DNA of 52,930 bases from Deltaproteobacteria bacterium (lineage in GTDB: Bacteria > Desulfobacterota > Desulfuromonadia > Geobacterales > DSM-12255), in assembly GCA_021849045.1 (NCBI GenBank), contig JAJZTK010000010.1, positions 1 to 52,930 of the forward strand, in the 5' to 3' direction. The notes beneath the pieces were generated by a model that ran no database searches, had not been told where the DNA came from, and worked only from the letters and a program-made list of their open reading frames with translations. The translations under genes and the position numbers were made by a program. This document shows positions 42,396-51,939 of the stretch, piece by piece. Each line of letters starts with the position of its first letter. Position 1 is the first letter of the stretch.

Positions 42396-42965
42396 TCACG
42401 CGGCCAGAACTATCATCCGGACCGCCTCGGGAAGATCGTCACAGACCGGCACTCCGGGCGGCACCTTTAGCGCGTCAAGAACACCGTAGCCGGTCCGTAC
42501 CAGAACCGGCCGACATCCTGCCGCCAGGGCCGCCTCCACATCGGCAAGCTTGTCCCCCACCAGATAGGAGGCTCCCAGATCAACGCGCCACTCCCGGGCT
42601 GCCGTCAGCAGCATGCCGGGCAATGGCTTGCGGCAGTCACACTCCCTGCGATAGTCGCCCACCCCATGCTCCGGATGATGGGGGCAGAAATAGTAGGCAT
42701 CAATCGCAGCCCCGACCCGTGCCAGTTCACTGTCCATATGGGCGTGCAGACGGGCCAGGGCCGCCTCGTCGTAATAGCCGCGGCCGATGCCCGACTGGTT
42801 GGTGACCACGATAACGAGAAAGCCGGCTCTGCGCAGGTCCCGGATTGCTTCGGGAACCCCGGGAATGAACGCAAACTCTTCCACCCGGTGCAGATACTCA
42901 CGCTCCTCATTAATAGTGCCATCCCGATCGAGAAAAACCGCCCGGTGCAGTTCCTCACTCCTCAC
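42396..42965 (-). CDS. gmhB: Heptose 1,7-bisphosphate 7-phosphatase
   Basis: HAD-superfamily phosphatase of the ADP-heptose pathway for LPS inner core, 189 residues. The nucleophile motif is FLDRDGTIN, motif II is VVTNQSGIGRG and the zinc loop is CPHHPEHGVGDYRRECDCRKP. The acidic motif is LVGDKLADVEAA. Start GTG 42965 lies 3 bases after gmhA. Its first codons lie within a tandem 7-base repeat that spans the gmhA-gmhB junction. Confidence 0.94.
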   Translation of the reverse strand: MRSEELHRAVFLDRDGTINEEREYLHRVEEFAFIPGVPEAIRDLRRAGFLVIVVTNQSGIGRGYYDEAALARLHAHMDSELARVGAAIDAYYFCPHHPEHGVGDYRRECDCRKPLPGMLLTAAREWRVDLGASYLVGDKLADVEAALAAGCRPVLVRTGYGVLDALKVPPGVPVCDDLPEAVRMIVLAA

Positions 42966-42979
42966 TTCTCACTCCTCAC
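42952..42979. repeat. Tandem heptamer array at the gmhA-gmhB junction
   Basis: Four consecutive 7-base units on the plus strand: TCCTCAC, TCCTCAC, TTCTCAC, TCCTCAC. They cover the last codons of gmhA, the intergenic bases and the first codons of gmhB, including its GTG start. Confidence 0.85.
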
Positions 42980-43547
42980 CGGGGAAAAGTCGCTTCTCCA
43001 CCAGGTCACAGATGATATGGATAATGGTGAGATGCCCTTCCTGGATACGTGGAGTGTCAACGCTCGGCACGATCAACGCCAGATCGGCCTCCCCTTTTAT
43101 AGTACCGCCATTTTTTCCTAAAAGGCCGATCGTCCGGCACCCCAGTTCCCTGGCCTTCTCCATGGCAGCAAAGACGTTGGGTGAGTTGCCGCTGGTGGAG
43201 ATCCCGACAACCACATCACCTGCCCGGGCCAACCCTTCCACCTGGCGGGCGAATATCCGGTCAAAACCGTAATCGTTCCCGAGCGCAGTCAGAATGGAGC
43301 TGTCGGTGGTAAGCGCGATGGCAGGGAGCGCCCGCCGCTCAAGCTTGAAGCGACCAATGATTTCCGCGGCAAAGTGCTGGGCGTCAGCCGCCGAACCGCC
43401 GTTCCCCATGATCAGCAGTTTTTTCCCGTCGCCCAGAGCCGCGACCAGCATGTCGACGGCCTCTGCTATCCGACCGCTGAGTGTCCGCTCTATTTCCGCA
43501 ATGACCTGACCATGTTGCTGCAACTGGGCCTGTATTTCCTCATTCAC
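42969..43547 (-). CDS. gmhA: Sedoheptulose 7-phosphate isomerase
   Basis: First enzyme of ADP-heptose biosynthesis, converting sedoheptulose 7-phosphate to heptose 7-phosphate; 192 residues, the usual length. The SIS domain is clear: [43 protein letters not shown] and the C-terminal [25 protein letters not shown]. The start GTG 43547 is preceded by AAAGGAG at 8 bases. It forms a pair with gmhB, and the two stand next to sugar-transfer genes. Confidence 0.95.
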   Translation of the reverse strand: MNEEIQAQLQQHGQVIAEIERTLSGRIAEAVDMLVAALGDGKKLLIMGNGGSAADAQHFAAEIIGRFKLERRALPAIALTTDSSILTALGNDYGFDRIFARQVEGLARAGDVVVGISTSGNSPNVFAAMEKARELGCRTIGLLGKNGGTIKGEADLALIVPSVDTPRIQEGHLTIIHIICDLVEKRLFPGEE

Positions 43548-43582
43548 GCGCTGCACTCCTTTCCCCGCGGTAAACCCGGCAA

Positions 43583-44680
43583 TCACCCCTGCGCAGCAGT
43601 AATACCGGCAAAGCGTATTGCCTGGTTCTCCTGGATACCACTGGCAAACATCGCGAAGTCCAGGCCTCGATCCAGCCCCGGAACGGCCGCACCATCCGGG
43701 TTCGTAACGAATTCGACCGAAGGAAGCCGCGCAGCCAGATCGTTAGCACTGCGTCGGGCAGCCCGCTCGGGAAACAGCGCAGGGAGGCGAATTATCCGTA
43801 ACCGGTCATGGCGGGTAGTCCAACCGGCATCCCGCAGCCCCCTGAACAGTCCGGAGTGGGCCAGTATGGTGCAGCCGTGCCCCTGCCTGGCCGCCTGCAA
43901 GGCCAGTTCGGCCACAGCGGAAACCGTCTCGGACCGGGTGTTGGCCGGAAGGTAGAGGCAATACTGCCGCTCTAGGCCCCACCGTTCCTCGTAGCGCACC
44001 TTCCCGTCACCCCGGCGCATCTGCCGCGCTGACGGTGAACCGTAGAGTTTGGCCGGGAGGAGATCCACGACCACCCGAGGCGCAACGCCGGTGCGAAACC
44101 CGGCCTGCCAGGCCCGCCTGGAGTAGTCACGCAGGCACCACTCCTCGTCCCACAAATCTTCGTCGAACCCGCCAATCCGGTCGTAAAGCGCCCCCTTCAC
44201 CACCATGGCGCTGAACGAGCCATGATCGCGCTCGGCAACACCGTCTCCGGCTGGGACTTTTTCATCCGCCTGCAGTAGGTTCCCCGGCACGACCATGCCG
44301 ACATCTTCCGCGGAAGCGGCGGCCATAAGCCCATCCAGCCAACCGGGCCGCACCCTGGTAGTGCAGTGGAGGATCACCCGCAGCGCGGCATCGGACCTGG
44401 CCAGGCCGGCATTGATCGCCCGCACATGCCCCAGATTTCGCTCAAATGAGATGAAGAGCGCGCGGTCATCCAGGTGCTCGGCAACGGCCTCTACCAACTG
44501 CTCGGTTTCCCGTTCGCACCCGTTGTTCAGGAAGATGAAACGGGCATCGGGCGTGTTCTCAACGAGACTCGCCAGCGCGCTCCCCACCGAAGCGGCCTCC
44601 CCCCAGATCGGGATGATCAGGTCAACGGTTACGGTCGTATCCACACCGCTATGTGCACTGCCTGTATATGTCGTCTGCAT
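43583..44680 (-). CDS. Family 2 glycosyltransferase
   Basis: A 365-residue GT2-like protein. The nucleotide-sugar fold is seen in [41 protein letters not shown] and [20 protein letters not shown]. The usual DXD region is replaced by [11 protein letters not shown]. The acceptor-side helix reads [22 protein letters not shown]. The C-terminal third ([25 protein letters not shown]) has no recognised domain. The ATG has no ribosome site and sits behind a terminator-like hairpin. Probable acceptor: an LPS or polysaccharide chain, from context. Confidence 0.82.
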   Translation of the reverse strand: MQTTYTGSAHSGVDTTVTVDLIIPIWGEAASVGSALASLVENTPDARFIFLNNGCERETEQLVEAVAEHLDDRALFISFERNLGHVRAINAGLARSDAALRVILHCTTRVRPGWLDGLMAAASAEDVGMVVPGNLLQADEKVPAGDGVAERDHGSFSAMVVKGALYDRIGGFDEDLWDEEWCLRDYSRRAWQAGFRTGVAPRVVVDLLPAKLYGSPSARQMRRGDGKVRYEERWGLERQYCLYLPANTRSETVSAVAELALQAARQGHGCTILAHSGLFRGLRDAGWTTRHDRLRIIRLPALFPERAARRSANDLAARLPSVEFVTNPDGAAVPGLDRGLDFAMFASGIQENQAIRFAGITAAQG

Positions 44681-44689
44681 GGCTATTTA

Positions 44690-44722
44690 GAAAAAAAAGG
44701 GCCAAAGGTGTCCCTTCAGCCC
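44690..44722 (-). terminator. Terminator-like hairpin after mreB
   Basis: On the minus strand GGGC-tga-AGG ... CCT-ttg-GCCC is followed by TTTTTTTT. It lies 25 bases after mreB and only about 10 bases before the glycosyltransferase start. Confidence 0.6.
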
Positions 44723-44747
44723 GTTCGTTCAGATCGCTATACCCGTC

Positions 44748-45806
<1,059 letters not shown>

Positions 45807-46003
45807 TTAATAGTCGTTACGTCCGTAAAAAGAAAAATTTATAACAAAATCACCTGATTGATGCAAGCTTTAATGCCCTTTACCGGCTATTTTACGGCAT
45901 ATAAGGCAAAAAGTGAGAACTGGCGCCGATTCGCAGCCGTTTTGATACCTTGCGACCGGGCGTTCTTATGATACTGTTACTCATATCCCAGTTGGAGAAC
46001 GCC

Positions 46004-47566
46004 ATGGACCAGCGACTCCTCAGTTCGCTCCTCAGGCCCGAAGCCTATCCCGAACCGACCGACTCTGTGTCGCTGCAGCAGACCCACGTCTCCTGGCTCC
46101 TCTTCACCGACCGATTTGTCTACAAAATCAAGAAACCGGTCGATTTCGGTTTTCTCAACTTTACCACCATGGACCGCCGCCGCTTTTACTGTCACGAAGA
46201 GGTGCGCCTCAACCGCCGTCTCTCTCCGGACCTGTACGAAGGTGTCATTGAAATCAGGGAGACCCCTGACGGTGCAGTCTTCGACGGAACCGGACGGGTT
46301 ATCGACTACGCGGTGAAGATGCACCGGCTACCGGCCGAGCGGATGCTTGACCGCCTGGTGGAGACGGAAGGGGTAACTTCCGACCGTATCCGTGAACTTG
46401 GCAGGATCATTGCCGACTTCCATCTGGCTGCGGCCCGGGGAAGCGAAATCAGCCGCCATGGTGAGCTCGGCACCATCCGGAGGAACTGGACCGAGAGCAT
46501 GGAACAGGTGGCACCATTCGTGCCCAACTGCATTCCCGAACAGCACCTGACCACTATCCGCGCCTGGTCGGAGCAATTCATGACCGAACAGGCGCCACTG
46601 TTCGCCAAGCGGCTGGCTGAGGGGTTCATTCGCGACTGCGACGGCGATCTCCATTTGGGAAACATCTGCCTCACGGATCGCTTTCACATCTTCGACTGCA
46701 TCGAATTCAACGAGCGCTTCCGCTATATCGATACCGCGGCGGACCTGGCCTTTCTCCTCATGGATCTCGACTTCCACGGCCGGAGCGACTTTGGTTCGCT
46801 TCTGCTGGAGACCTATATGGCCGAGACCGGTGACGGGGAGATTGCGCTGCTGCTGGATTTCTACCGTGTCTATCGTGCCTTTGTCCGGGGGAAGGTGACG
46901 GCATTCCGCTTGAATGACCCGGCTACACCACAGGAAGAGCGGAGCCGGGTTCAGGAACTGGCAACGGCCTATTTCCGGCTGGCCAGGGGGTACCTCCTGC
47001 GGCCGAACCTCCCCCCTACTCTCTTCATCACCTGTGGCCTGATGGGGAGCGGCAAAAGCAGCATCGCCCGCCTTCTGGCAAGGGAACTGGGACTGGTCTG
47101 GCTCCGCTCGGACAGGACCAGAAAGGAATTGGCCGGCGTCACCGTACCACCCGGCACCGCGGAGGATTTCGGCGCAGGACTCTACACAATTGAGATGACC
47201 GAGGCCACGTACGGGGAGTTGGCCCGGTTGGCAGAAGAACAGCTGAGAGCGGGACGAAGTGTCGTGGTGGACGCCACGTTTTGCAAGACGAAAGATCGCG
47301 ACCGCTTCCGTCAACTGGGTGCCAGAATCGGCTCCCGCTGCATCACCATTGCCGTTGAATGCCCTCTTGACCTGCTCGCAAAAAGACTGCAGAGCCGCTA
47401 CGAGGAGAGATTGGACATTTCCGATGGCAGGCCCGAACTGCTCGACGGGCAGGCCGCGACATTCGAACCACCGAGCCGGGATGAAGGGGACCTGATCCGG
47501 TTGCACTCAGTTGGCCACCCCTTTGCCCTGGCTGAACAGGTACTGCAGGAGCTGAAACTGTCATGA
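46004..47566 (+). CDS. APH-like kinase fused to a P-loop kinase
   Basis: A 520-residue two-domain protein. Residues 1-330 form an aminoglycoside-phosphotransferase-like kinase with DRFVYKIKKPVDFGFLNF, catalytic loop RDCDGDLHLGNIC (Asp, Asn) and metal-site IFDCIEFNERFRYID. Residues from about 340 form a P-loop kinase with Walker A GLMGSGKSSIA and a downstream WLRSDRTRKEL. The combination is known as a bifunctional APH/AAA-type protein; the substrate is unknown. ATG 46004 has GGAG 8 bases upstream. It overlaps the next gene by 4 bases (ATGA) and heads the SLC5-PP2C cluster. Confidence 0.88.
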   Translation: MDQRLLSSLLRPEAYPEPTDSVSLQQTHVSWLLFTDRFVYKIKKPVDFGFLNFTTMDRRRFYCHEEVRLNRRLSPDLYEGVIEIRETPDGAVFDGTGRVIDYAVKMHRLPAERMLDRLVETEGVTSDRIRELGRIIADFHLAAARGSEISRHGELGTIRRNWTESMEQVAPFVPNCIPEQHLTTIRAWSEQFMTEQAPLFAKRLAEGFIRDCDGDLHLGNICLTDRFHIFDCIEFNERFRYIDTAADLAFLLMDLDFHGRSDFGSLLLETYMAETGDGEIALLLDFYRVYRAFVRGKVTAFRLNDPATPQEERSRVQELATAYFRLARGYLLRPNLPPTLFITCGLMGSGKSSIARLLARELGLVWLRSDRTRKELAGVTVPPGTAEDFGAGLYTIEMTEATYGELARLAEEQLRAGRSVVVDATFCKTKDRDRFRQLGARIGSRCITIAVECPLDLLAKRLQSRYEERLDISDGRPELLDGQAATFEPPSRDEGDLIRLHSVGHPFALAEQVLQELKLS

Positions 47567-47817
47567 CGCCTTTCCAGCGCTGGAAACGACGGATGCTCAA
47601 ACACCTCCGCCTCATGGAGTCCTGGGTAATTTTCTTTCTCCTTGGTCTCATCATGATGAACTACCCGTTCATCCACATCTTCAACAAAAATGTGGAGGTG
47701 TTCGGCTTCCCACTACTGTTTCTCTACCTTATGGGGGGGTGGGCAGTCTCCATCTGCGTCATCTACCTCTTCACCAAAGCCATGGAGGATAACAACCACA
47801 AGGAGGAACGCCATTGA
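47563..47817 (+). CDS. Small two-helix membrane protein coupled to the SLC5 receptor
   Basis: An 84-residue protein: basic N-terminus (FQRWKRRMLKHLRLM), two membrane helices (SWVIFFLLGLIMMNYPFI and GFPLLFLYLMGGWAVSICVIYLF) and a charged C-tail. It overlaps the upstream kinase (ATGA) and the downstream receptor (TTGA) by 4 bases each. Small two-helix proteins of this layout accompany SSS-family transporters such as ActP, and the CbrX product precedes CbrA. It is probably an assembly or regulatory partner of the receptor. Placing it in that group is inference. Confidence 0.8.
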   Translation: MTPFQRWKRRMLKHLRLMESWVIFFLLGLIMMNYPFIHIFNKNVEVFGFPLLFLYLMGGWAVSICVIYLFTKAMEDNNHKEERH

Positions 47818-50800
47818 GCGTTGGCCTGGAAACGGTCGTTGGGGTTTCCCTCCTCTATGTGATCCTGCTCTTCCTGGTCGCCTATTACGCCCATGTAAAA
47901 GGAGAACAGGGCCAAAGCATTGTCTCGAACCCCTACATCTACTCACTGTCGATAGCCGTCTACTGCACGTCATGGACCTTTTACGGCAGTGTCGGCAAGG
48001 CTGCCACCACCGGCCTGGATTTCATCCTCATCTACCTGGGCCCATCCCTTACCGCCTTTTCCTGGTGGCTGATCCTGCGAAAGATCATCCGAATCTGCAA
48101 GGAAAACAACATCACTTCCATCGCCGACTTCCTCAGTTCCCGCTATGGCAAATCCCAATGGCTGGGAGCCCTGATCACGGTTATTGCCATTCTTGGCATC
48201 ATCCCCTATGTTGCCTTGCAGTTGAAAGCGGTCTCCACCACCTTCCTGATCATTTGCGGCAACCAGCACATCCATTTCCCCAAAGAGATCATAGGTCAAG
48301 ACGTTGCTCTCCATTCCGGCTTTATTGCCGCCCTCGTCCTCAGTATCTTTGGCATAATCTTCGGGGCACGCAGCCTGAGATCGTCGGAACGGCACGAAGG
48401 GCTGGTGGCGGCCATCGCCCTCGAATCGATCGTCAAGCTGGTGACGTTTCTGATCGTAGGGATATTTGTCACGTTTTTCCTGTTCGATGGGTTCACCGAC
48501 ATATTCTCCCGACTGAAGGCGCAGCAGACCGTGTACGACCACTTGACCACCCTGGGCGGAGAGGGCGAATCCGATTACGCCAACTGGCTTACCATGCTGT
48601 TTCTTTCCATGAGCGGCATCATGCTACTCCCCCGCCAGTTCCACATCATGGTGATCGAAAACTCGTCGGAAGAGCATATCAAGGAGGCGATGTGGCGGTT
48701 TCCGGCCTATCTCTTTGCCATCAACCTCTTTGTCATCCCGATCGCCTTTGGCGGCATCCTGTCCACCGGCAGCACCAAGGGAGCCGACTATTTCGTCCTG
48801 ACGCTGCCGCTGCTGAGCGGTCACTCGTGGATCGCTCTTCTCGCCTTCCTGGGAGGGTTCTCCGCCGCAGCCGGCATGATCATGACCGAATCGGTGGCGG
48901 TATCAACCATGTTCCTGAACCACCTGGTCATGCCGATTGTGGTCAGACTGACTCCGCGATCCTGGTTTCCGCTGCTCCTCATCAACCTCAAGCGGTTCGG
49001 CATCTTCCTCGTCGTCTTTCTCGGTTATGCCTACAACCTGATGCTGGGGGACACCTACACCCTGGTGAACATGGGGCTGATCTCCTTTGCTGCGGCTGCC
49101 CAGTTCGTTCCGGCCATGCTGGGTGGACTCTACTGGCGCCGCGGGAACAAGGCGGGAGCCATCAGCGGCATCCTCTGCGGATTCCTGGTCTGGTTCTACT
49201 CGTTGCTGCTCCCTTCGTTCATCATTTCCGGCTGGTGGAAAACAGATATCCTGGAAAAGGGGCCTTTTGGCATGGCACTTCTGAAGCCAACCGAGCTATT
49301 CGGCCTCTCGGGATTGGATATCTGGACCAATTCCCTCTTCTGGAGCATGTTTTTCAATGCCGGCTGCTACCTCTTCTGCTCGATCGCCCTGAGACAGGGT
49401 GACAAAGAACGGGACCAGGTACGAAAATTCGTGGACGTATTCCGGCCAAAGGGGGAGGAACCCCGATGGGAAACAAAACGCCTGTCAAAGCCGGTAACCG
49501 TCATGCAGTTCGTCACCCTGCTGGCCAAGTTCACCGGCGAGCCCCAGGCATATGCGGCGATCGGCGAATACCTGGGTAACCGCGAGATCGACGAGAAAGG
49601 CGGCGTTTCGGAGTTCGAACTCCCCAACCTCAAACGGTTCGTTGAAAAAACCCTGGCAGGCTCGGTCGGCGCGGCAGCCGCCGGCGCCATCGTTGAAAGC
49701 TACCTGTCGGACGTGGGCTCGAAGATGGAACCTTTTTACGACATCTTCAGTTCGGTACGAACCTCTCTGGAGGAGAGCAGTGAGGCGCTCTACGTCCGGC
49801 TCAAGGCATCCGAGATCATGAACCGGTCCCTCGATCTCCGGATCATTATGGAAGATCTGCTGGAGCTGCTGAACAAGGAGTTCAAGTTCGATCTGGCCGT
49901 AATCAGGACCGTGGACAGTACCGGTGCTCTTCGAGTGCAAAGCTTCAAAGGGATTGAGGTGGACGTAATCCTCGGCAACACCATTGTCCCGGAGGTCGAC
50001 TCTTACATCGGCGAGGCGTTTCTCACCAATAAAGCCCAATTTGTCAACGACGCGAGAAACATCACCAAAGCCTATACCCAGGCGATCCTGGCGCGACAGA
50101 ACTTCAGCTCGTTTGCCCATATCCCCATTGCCAGGGAAGGTGAGCCAGCCACCGGCATCCTGTCGGTCTTCTCGATCAACATCGTCGGCCTCTTTACGGA
50201 ACAATTCCTCGATCTGCTGGCCAGTCTGGCCGGCCAACTGGCCCAGGCGGTCAAGATCGTCGAAGAACGGGAAGCTCGGGAGCAGGAGCGGAAAGAAAAG
50301 GAAAAGGCCCTTCTGGAAACCGCCCGGGTCACCAGGGACATGGAACTGGCCAAGCAGATCCAGCACTCACTCCTCCCCGACGCCCCACCTTCCATTCCGG
50401 GGATAGAGCTTGCCAGCCGCTGCATTCCGGCTACCCACATCGGTGGCGATTATTACGATTACTTCCCGCGAAGCCCTGAGATCATCGACTTCGTGATTGC
50501 CGACGTTTCCGGACACAGTGTCGGTGCGGCACTGATCATGGTAGAAACCAGGTCGGTCCTCAGGGCGCAGGTCATGACCACCTCCAGTACCGGCAACATC
50601 ATCAAACAGCTTAACGCATTGCTTTACGAAGATCTTTCCCGGGCCGAACTCTTTATCAGCATGTTCTACGCCAAATATGACGCCCGGGACAGGACCCTCA
50701 GCTATTCCAGCGCCGGCCACAATCAACCGCTGCTGTACCGGCATTGCGAAAGGAGTTGCGAAGAGCTGGATGCCGAAGGGATGATCCTGGGGGTCAAGCC

Positions 50801-51059
50801 GGATGTGGAGTTCGAGGAAAAACGGCTCGAAATGGCCCCGGGAGATGTCCTCTTGCTGTACACCGACGGAATAACCGAAGCGGAAAACGAAGCCGGGGAG
50901 ATGTTCGGCACAGAGCGGTTGATGGCTGCCCTGAAACGGGAAGTCGATGGGGATGCGACGGCCATCGTGGAGGGGATCTACCGGGAAGTGAGGTCCTTTA
51001 CCCGCATCGAAATTCAGACCGACGACATATCGGTAGTCGTCCTGAAAGTGCTGTTATAA
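47814..51059 (+). CDS. SLC5-STAC-GAF-PP2C transporter-like receptor phosphatase
   Basis: A 1081-residue membrane protein. Residues 1-530 are a sodium:solute symporter (SLC5/SSS) module with about 13 membrane helices. Residues about 536-640 look like a STAC domain (FVTLLAKFTGEPQAYAAIG ... RFVEKTLAGSVGAAAAGAIV). A GAF-like domain spans about 675-810, a coiled coil 810-860 (EEREAREQERKEKEKALLE) and a SpoIIE/PP2C phosphatase 860-1081 with GGDYYD (877), ADVSGHS, YTDGITEAEN and TDDISVVVL metal residues. The start TTG 47814 has AAGGAGG. It probably dephosphorylates the STAS protein encoded next in response to a solute. Confidence 0.9.
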   Translation: MSVGLETVVGVSLLYVILLFLVAYYAHVKGEQGQSIVSNPYIYSLSIAVYCTSWTFYGSVGKAATTGLDFILIYLGPSLTAFSWWLILRKIIRICKENNITSIADFLSSRYGKSQWLGALITVIAILGIIPYVALQLKAVSTTFLIICGNQHIHFPKEIIGQDVALHSGFIAALVLSIFGIIFGARSLRSSERHEGLVAAIALESIVKLVTFLIVGIFVTFFLFDGFTDIFSRLKAQQTVYDHLTTLGGEGESDYANWLTMLFLSMSGIMLLPRQFHIMVIENSSEEHIKEAMWRFPAYLFAINLFVIPIAFGGILSTGSTKGADYFVLTLPLLSGHSWIALLAFLGGFSAAAGMIMTESVAVSTMFLNHLVMPIVVRLTPRSWFPLLLINLKRFGIFLVVFLGYAYNLMLGDTYTLVNMGLISFAAAAQFVPAMLGGLYWRRGNKAGAISGILCGFLVWFYSLLLPSFIISGWWKTDILEKGPFGMALLKPTELFGLSGLDIWTNSLFWSMFFNAGCYLFCSIALRQGDKERDQVRKFVDVFRPKGEEPRWETKRLSKPVTVMQFVTLLAKFTGEPQAYAAIGEYLGNREIDEKGGVSEFELPNLKRFVEKTLAGSVGAAAAGAIVESYLSDVGSKMEPFYDIFSSVRTSLEESSEALYVRLKASEIMNRSLDLRIIMEDLLELLNKEFKFDLAVIRTVDSTGALRVQSFKGIEVDVILGNTIVPEVDSYIGEAFLTNKAQFVNDARNITKAYTQAILARQNFSSFAHIPIAREGEPATGILSVFSINIVGLFTEQFLDLLASLAGQLAQAVKIVEEREAREQERKEKEKALLETARVTRDMELAKQIQHSLLPDAPPSIPGIELASRCIPATHIGGDYYDYFPRSPEIIDFVIADVSGHSVGAALIMVETRSVLRAQVMTTSSTGNIIKQLNALLYEDLSRAELFISMFYAKYDARDRTLSYSSAGHNQPLLYRHCERSCEELDAEGMILGVKPDVEFEEKRLEMAPGDVLLLYTDGITEAENEAGEMFGTERLMAALKREVDGDATAIVEGIYREVRSFTRIEIQTDDISVVVLKVLL

Positions 51060-51151
51060 CAAAAGAACGCGTCAGGGTGTCGCGAAGACGCCAATGATGT
51101 GCAATAATGATTATAGAATTGGAAATCGACGGCCACACAAGGAGGATTGTC

Positions 51152-51487
51152 ATGAACCTGAAATCCGAGATACGAAACAATGTCGTCATTCTGGAAGTGC
51201 AGGAAGAGCGGCTCGATGCCCACAACTCCGGAGACCTGAAAGCGGCCATGCTGAAGTTCTATGAAGAGGGAAACAAGAATATCCTGATCGACCTGAAAGA
51301 TGTCCGGTTCATCGACAGTTCCGGACTCGGCGCCCTGGTATCGGGATTCAAGAATGCCATCTCCCACCAGGGGAACCTCAAGCTGGCCTCTTTACAGCCT
51401 CAGGTCAAGTCGATGTTCGAACTCACCCGTCTACACCGTGTCTTCGAGATATTCCCCTCCCTGACCGAAGCCATTGAAAGCCTCTGA
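51152..51487 (+). CDS. STAS-domain anti-sigma-factor antagonist
   Basis: A 111-residue SpoIIAA/RsbV-type protein. The phosphorylatable serine lies in RFIDSSGLGALVSG, the family site that the partner kinase phosphorylates and the PP2C domain dephosphorylates. EERLDAHNSGDLKAAM and the C-terminal LKLASLQPQVKSMFELTRLHRVFEIFP are typical. AAGGAGG precedes the ATG at 51152, better than the longer frame from 51107. It lies between the PP2C receptor and the ATPase gene, giving the three parts of a partner switch. Confidence 0.92.
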   Translation: MNLKSEIRNNVVILEVQEERLDAHNSGDLKAAMLKFYEEGNKNILIDLKDVRFIDSSGLGALVSGFKNAISHQGNLKLASLQPQVKSMFELTRLHRVFEIFPSLTEAIESL

Positions 51488-51497
51488 GGATATGGTC

Positions 51498-51923
51498 ATG
51501 GGCGACAACTCTATTGCCGTTGAAATCAAGGTGCCAAACCAGACCCGCTACCTCAGCCTGATCGGCCGCATCGGAGAGGACGTGGCGCGGGAGCTGAACC
51601 GCTATTCCGGCGACCGTGAGACCCTGGCCTATCACATCAACCTGGTCCTCACGGAAGCCATGGTGAATGCCATCAAGTATGCCGGCGCCGGAGGGGAGGA
51701 GGAGACGGTCCACATCCGCATCCATATCACCGATGACGCACTGGCCATCAAGGTGTTCGACCATGGCCAGGGATTCGATATCAACAATATTCCGGATCCG
51801 GATTTTGAAACGATAGAAGATCGGGGACGGGGTATCTTCCTGATCAGGTCGCTGATGGATTCGGTCTGCTATCGTAAGGCAGCGGATGGCAACGTACTGG
51901 AGATGATCAAGAAACTGACATGA
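51498..51923 (+). CDS. RsbW/SpoIIAB-type ATPase (anti-sigma factor kinase)
   Basis: A 141-residue GHKL-type serine kinase. The N box is NLVLTEAMVNAIKYA, the G1 box is VFDHGQGFD and the G2 box is EDRGRGIFLIRSLMDSV. By family precedent it phosphorylates the STAS protein and, when not bound to unphosphorylated STAS, sequesters a sigma factor or another target. ATG 51498 has GAGGA 7 bases upstream; it begins 10 bases after the STAS stop. No sigma factor gene is adjacent, so the target lies elsewhere. Confidence 0.92.
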   Translation: MGDNSIAVEIKVPNQTRYLSLIGRIGEDVARELNRYSGDRETLAYHINLVLTEAMVNAIKYAGAGGEEETVHIRIHITDDALAIKVFDHGQGFDINNIPDPDFETIEDRGRGIFLIRSLMDSVCYRKAADGNVLEMIKKLT

Positions 51924-51939
51924 GCGGTACGAACGAGGC

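Noticed and set aside
47690-49402. 570-codon plus-strand frame
   Set aside because: It overlaps the SLC5-PP2C gene in another frame and shows Arg/His/Pro-rich shadow composition.
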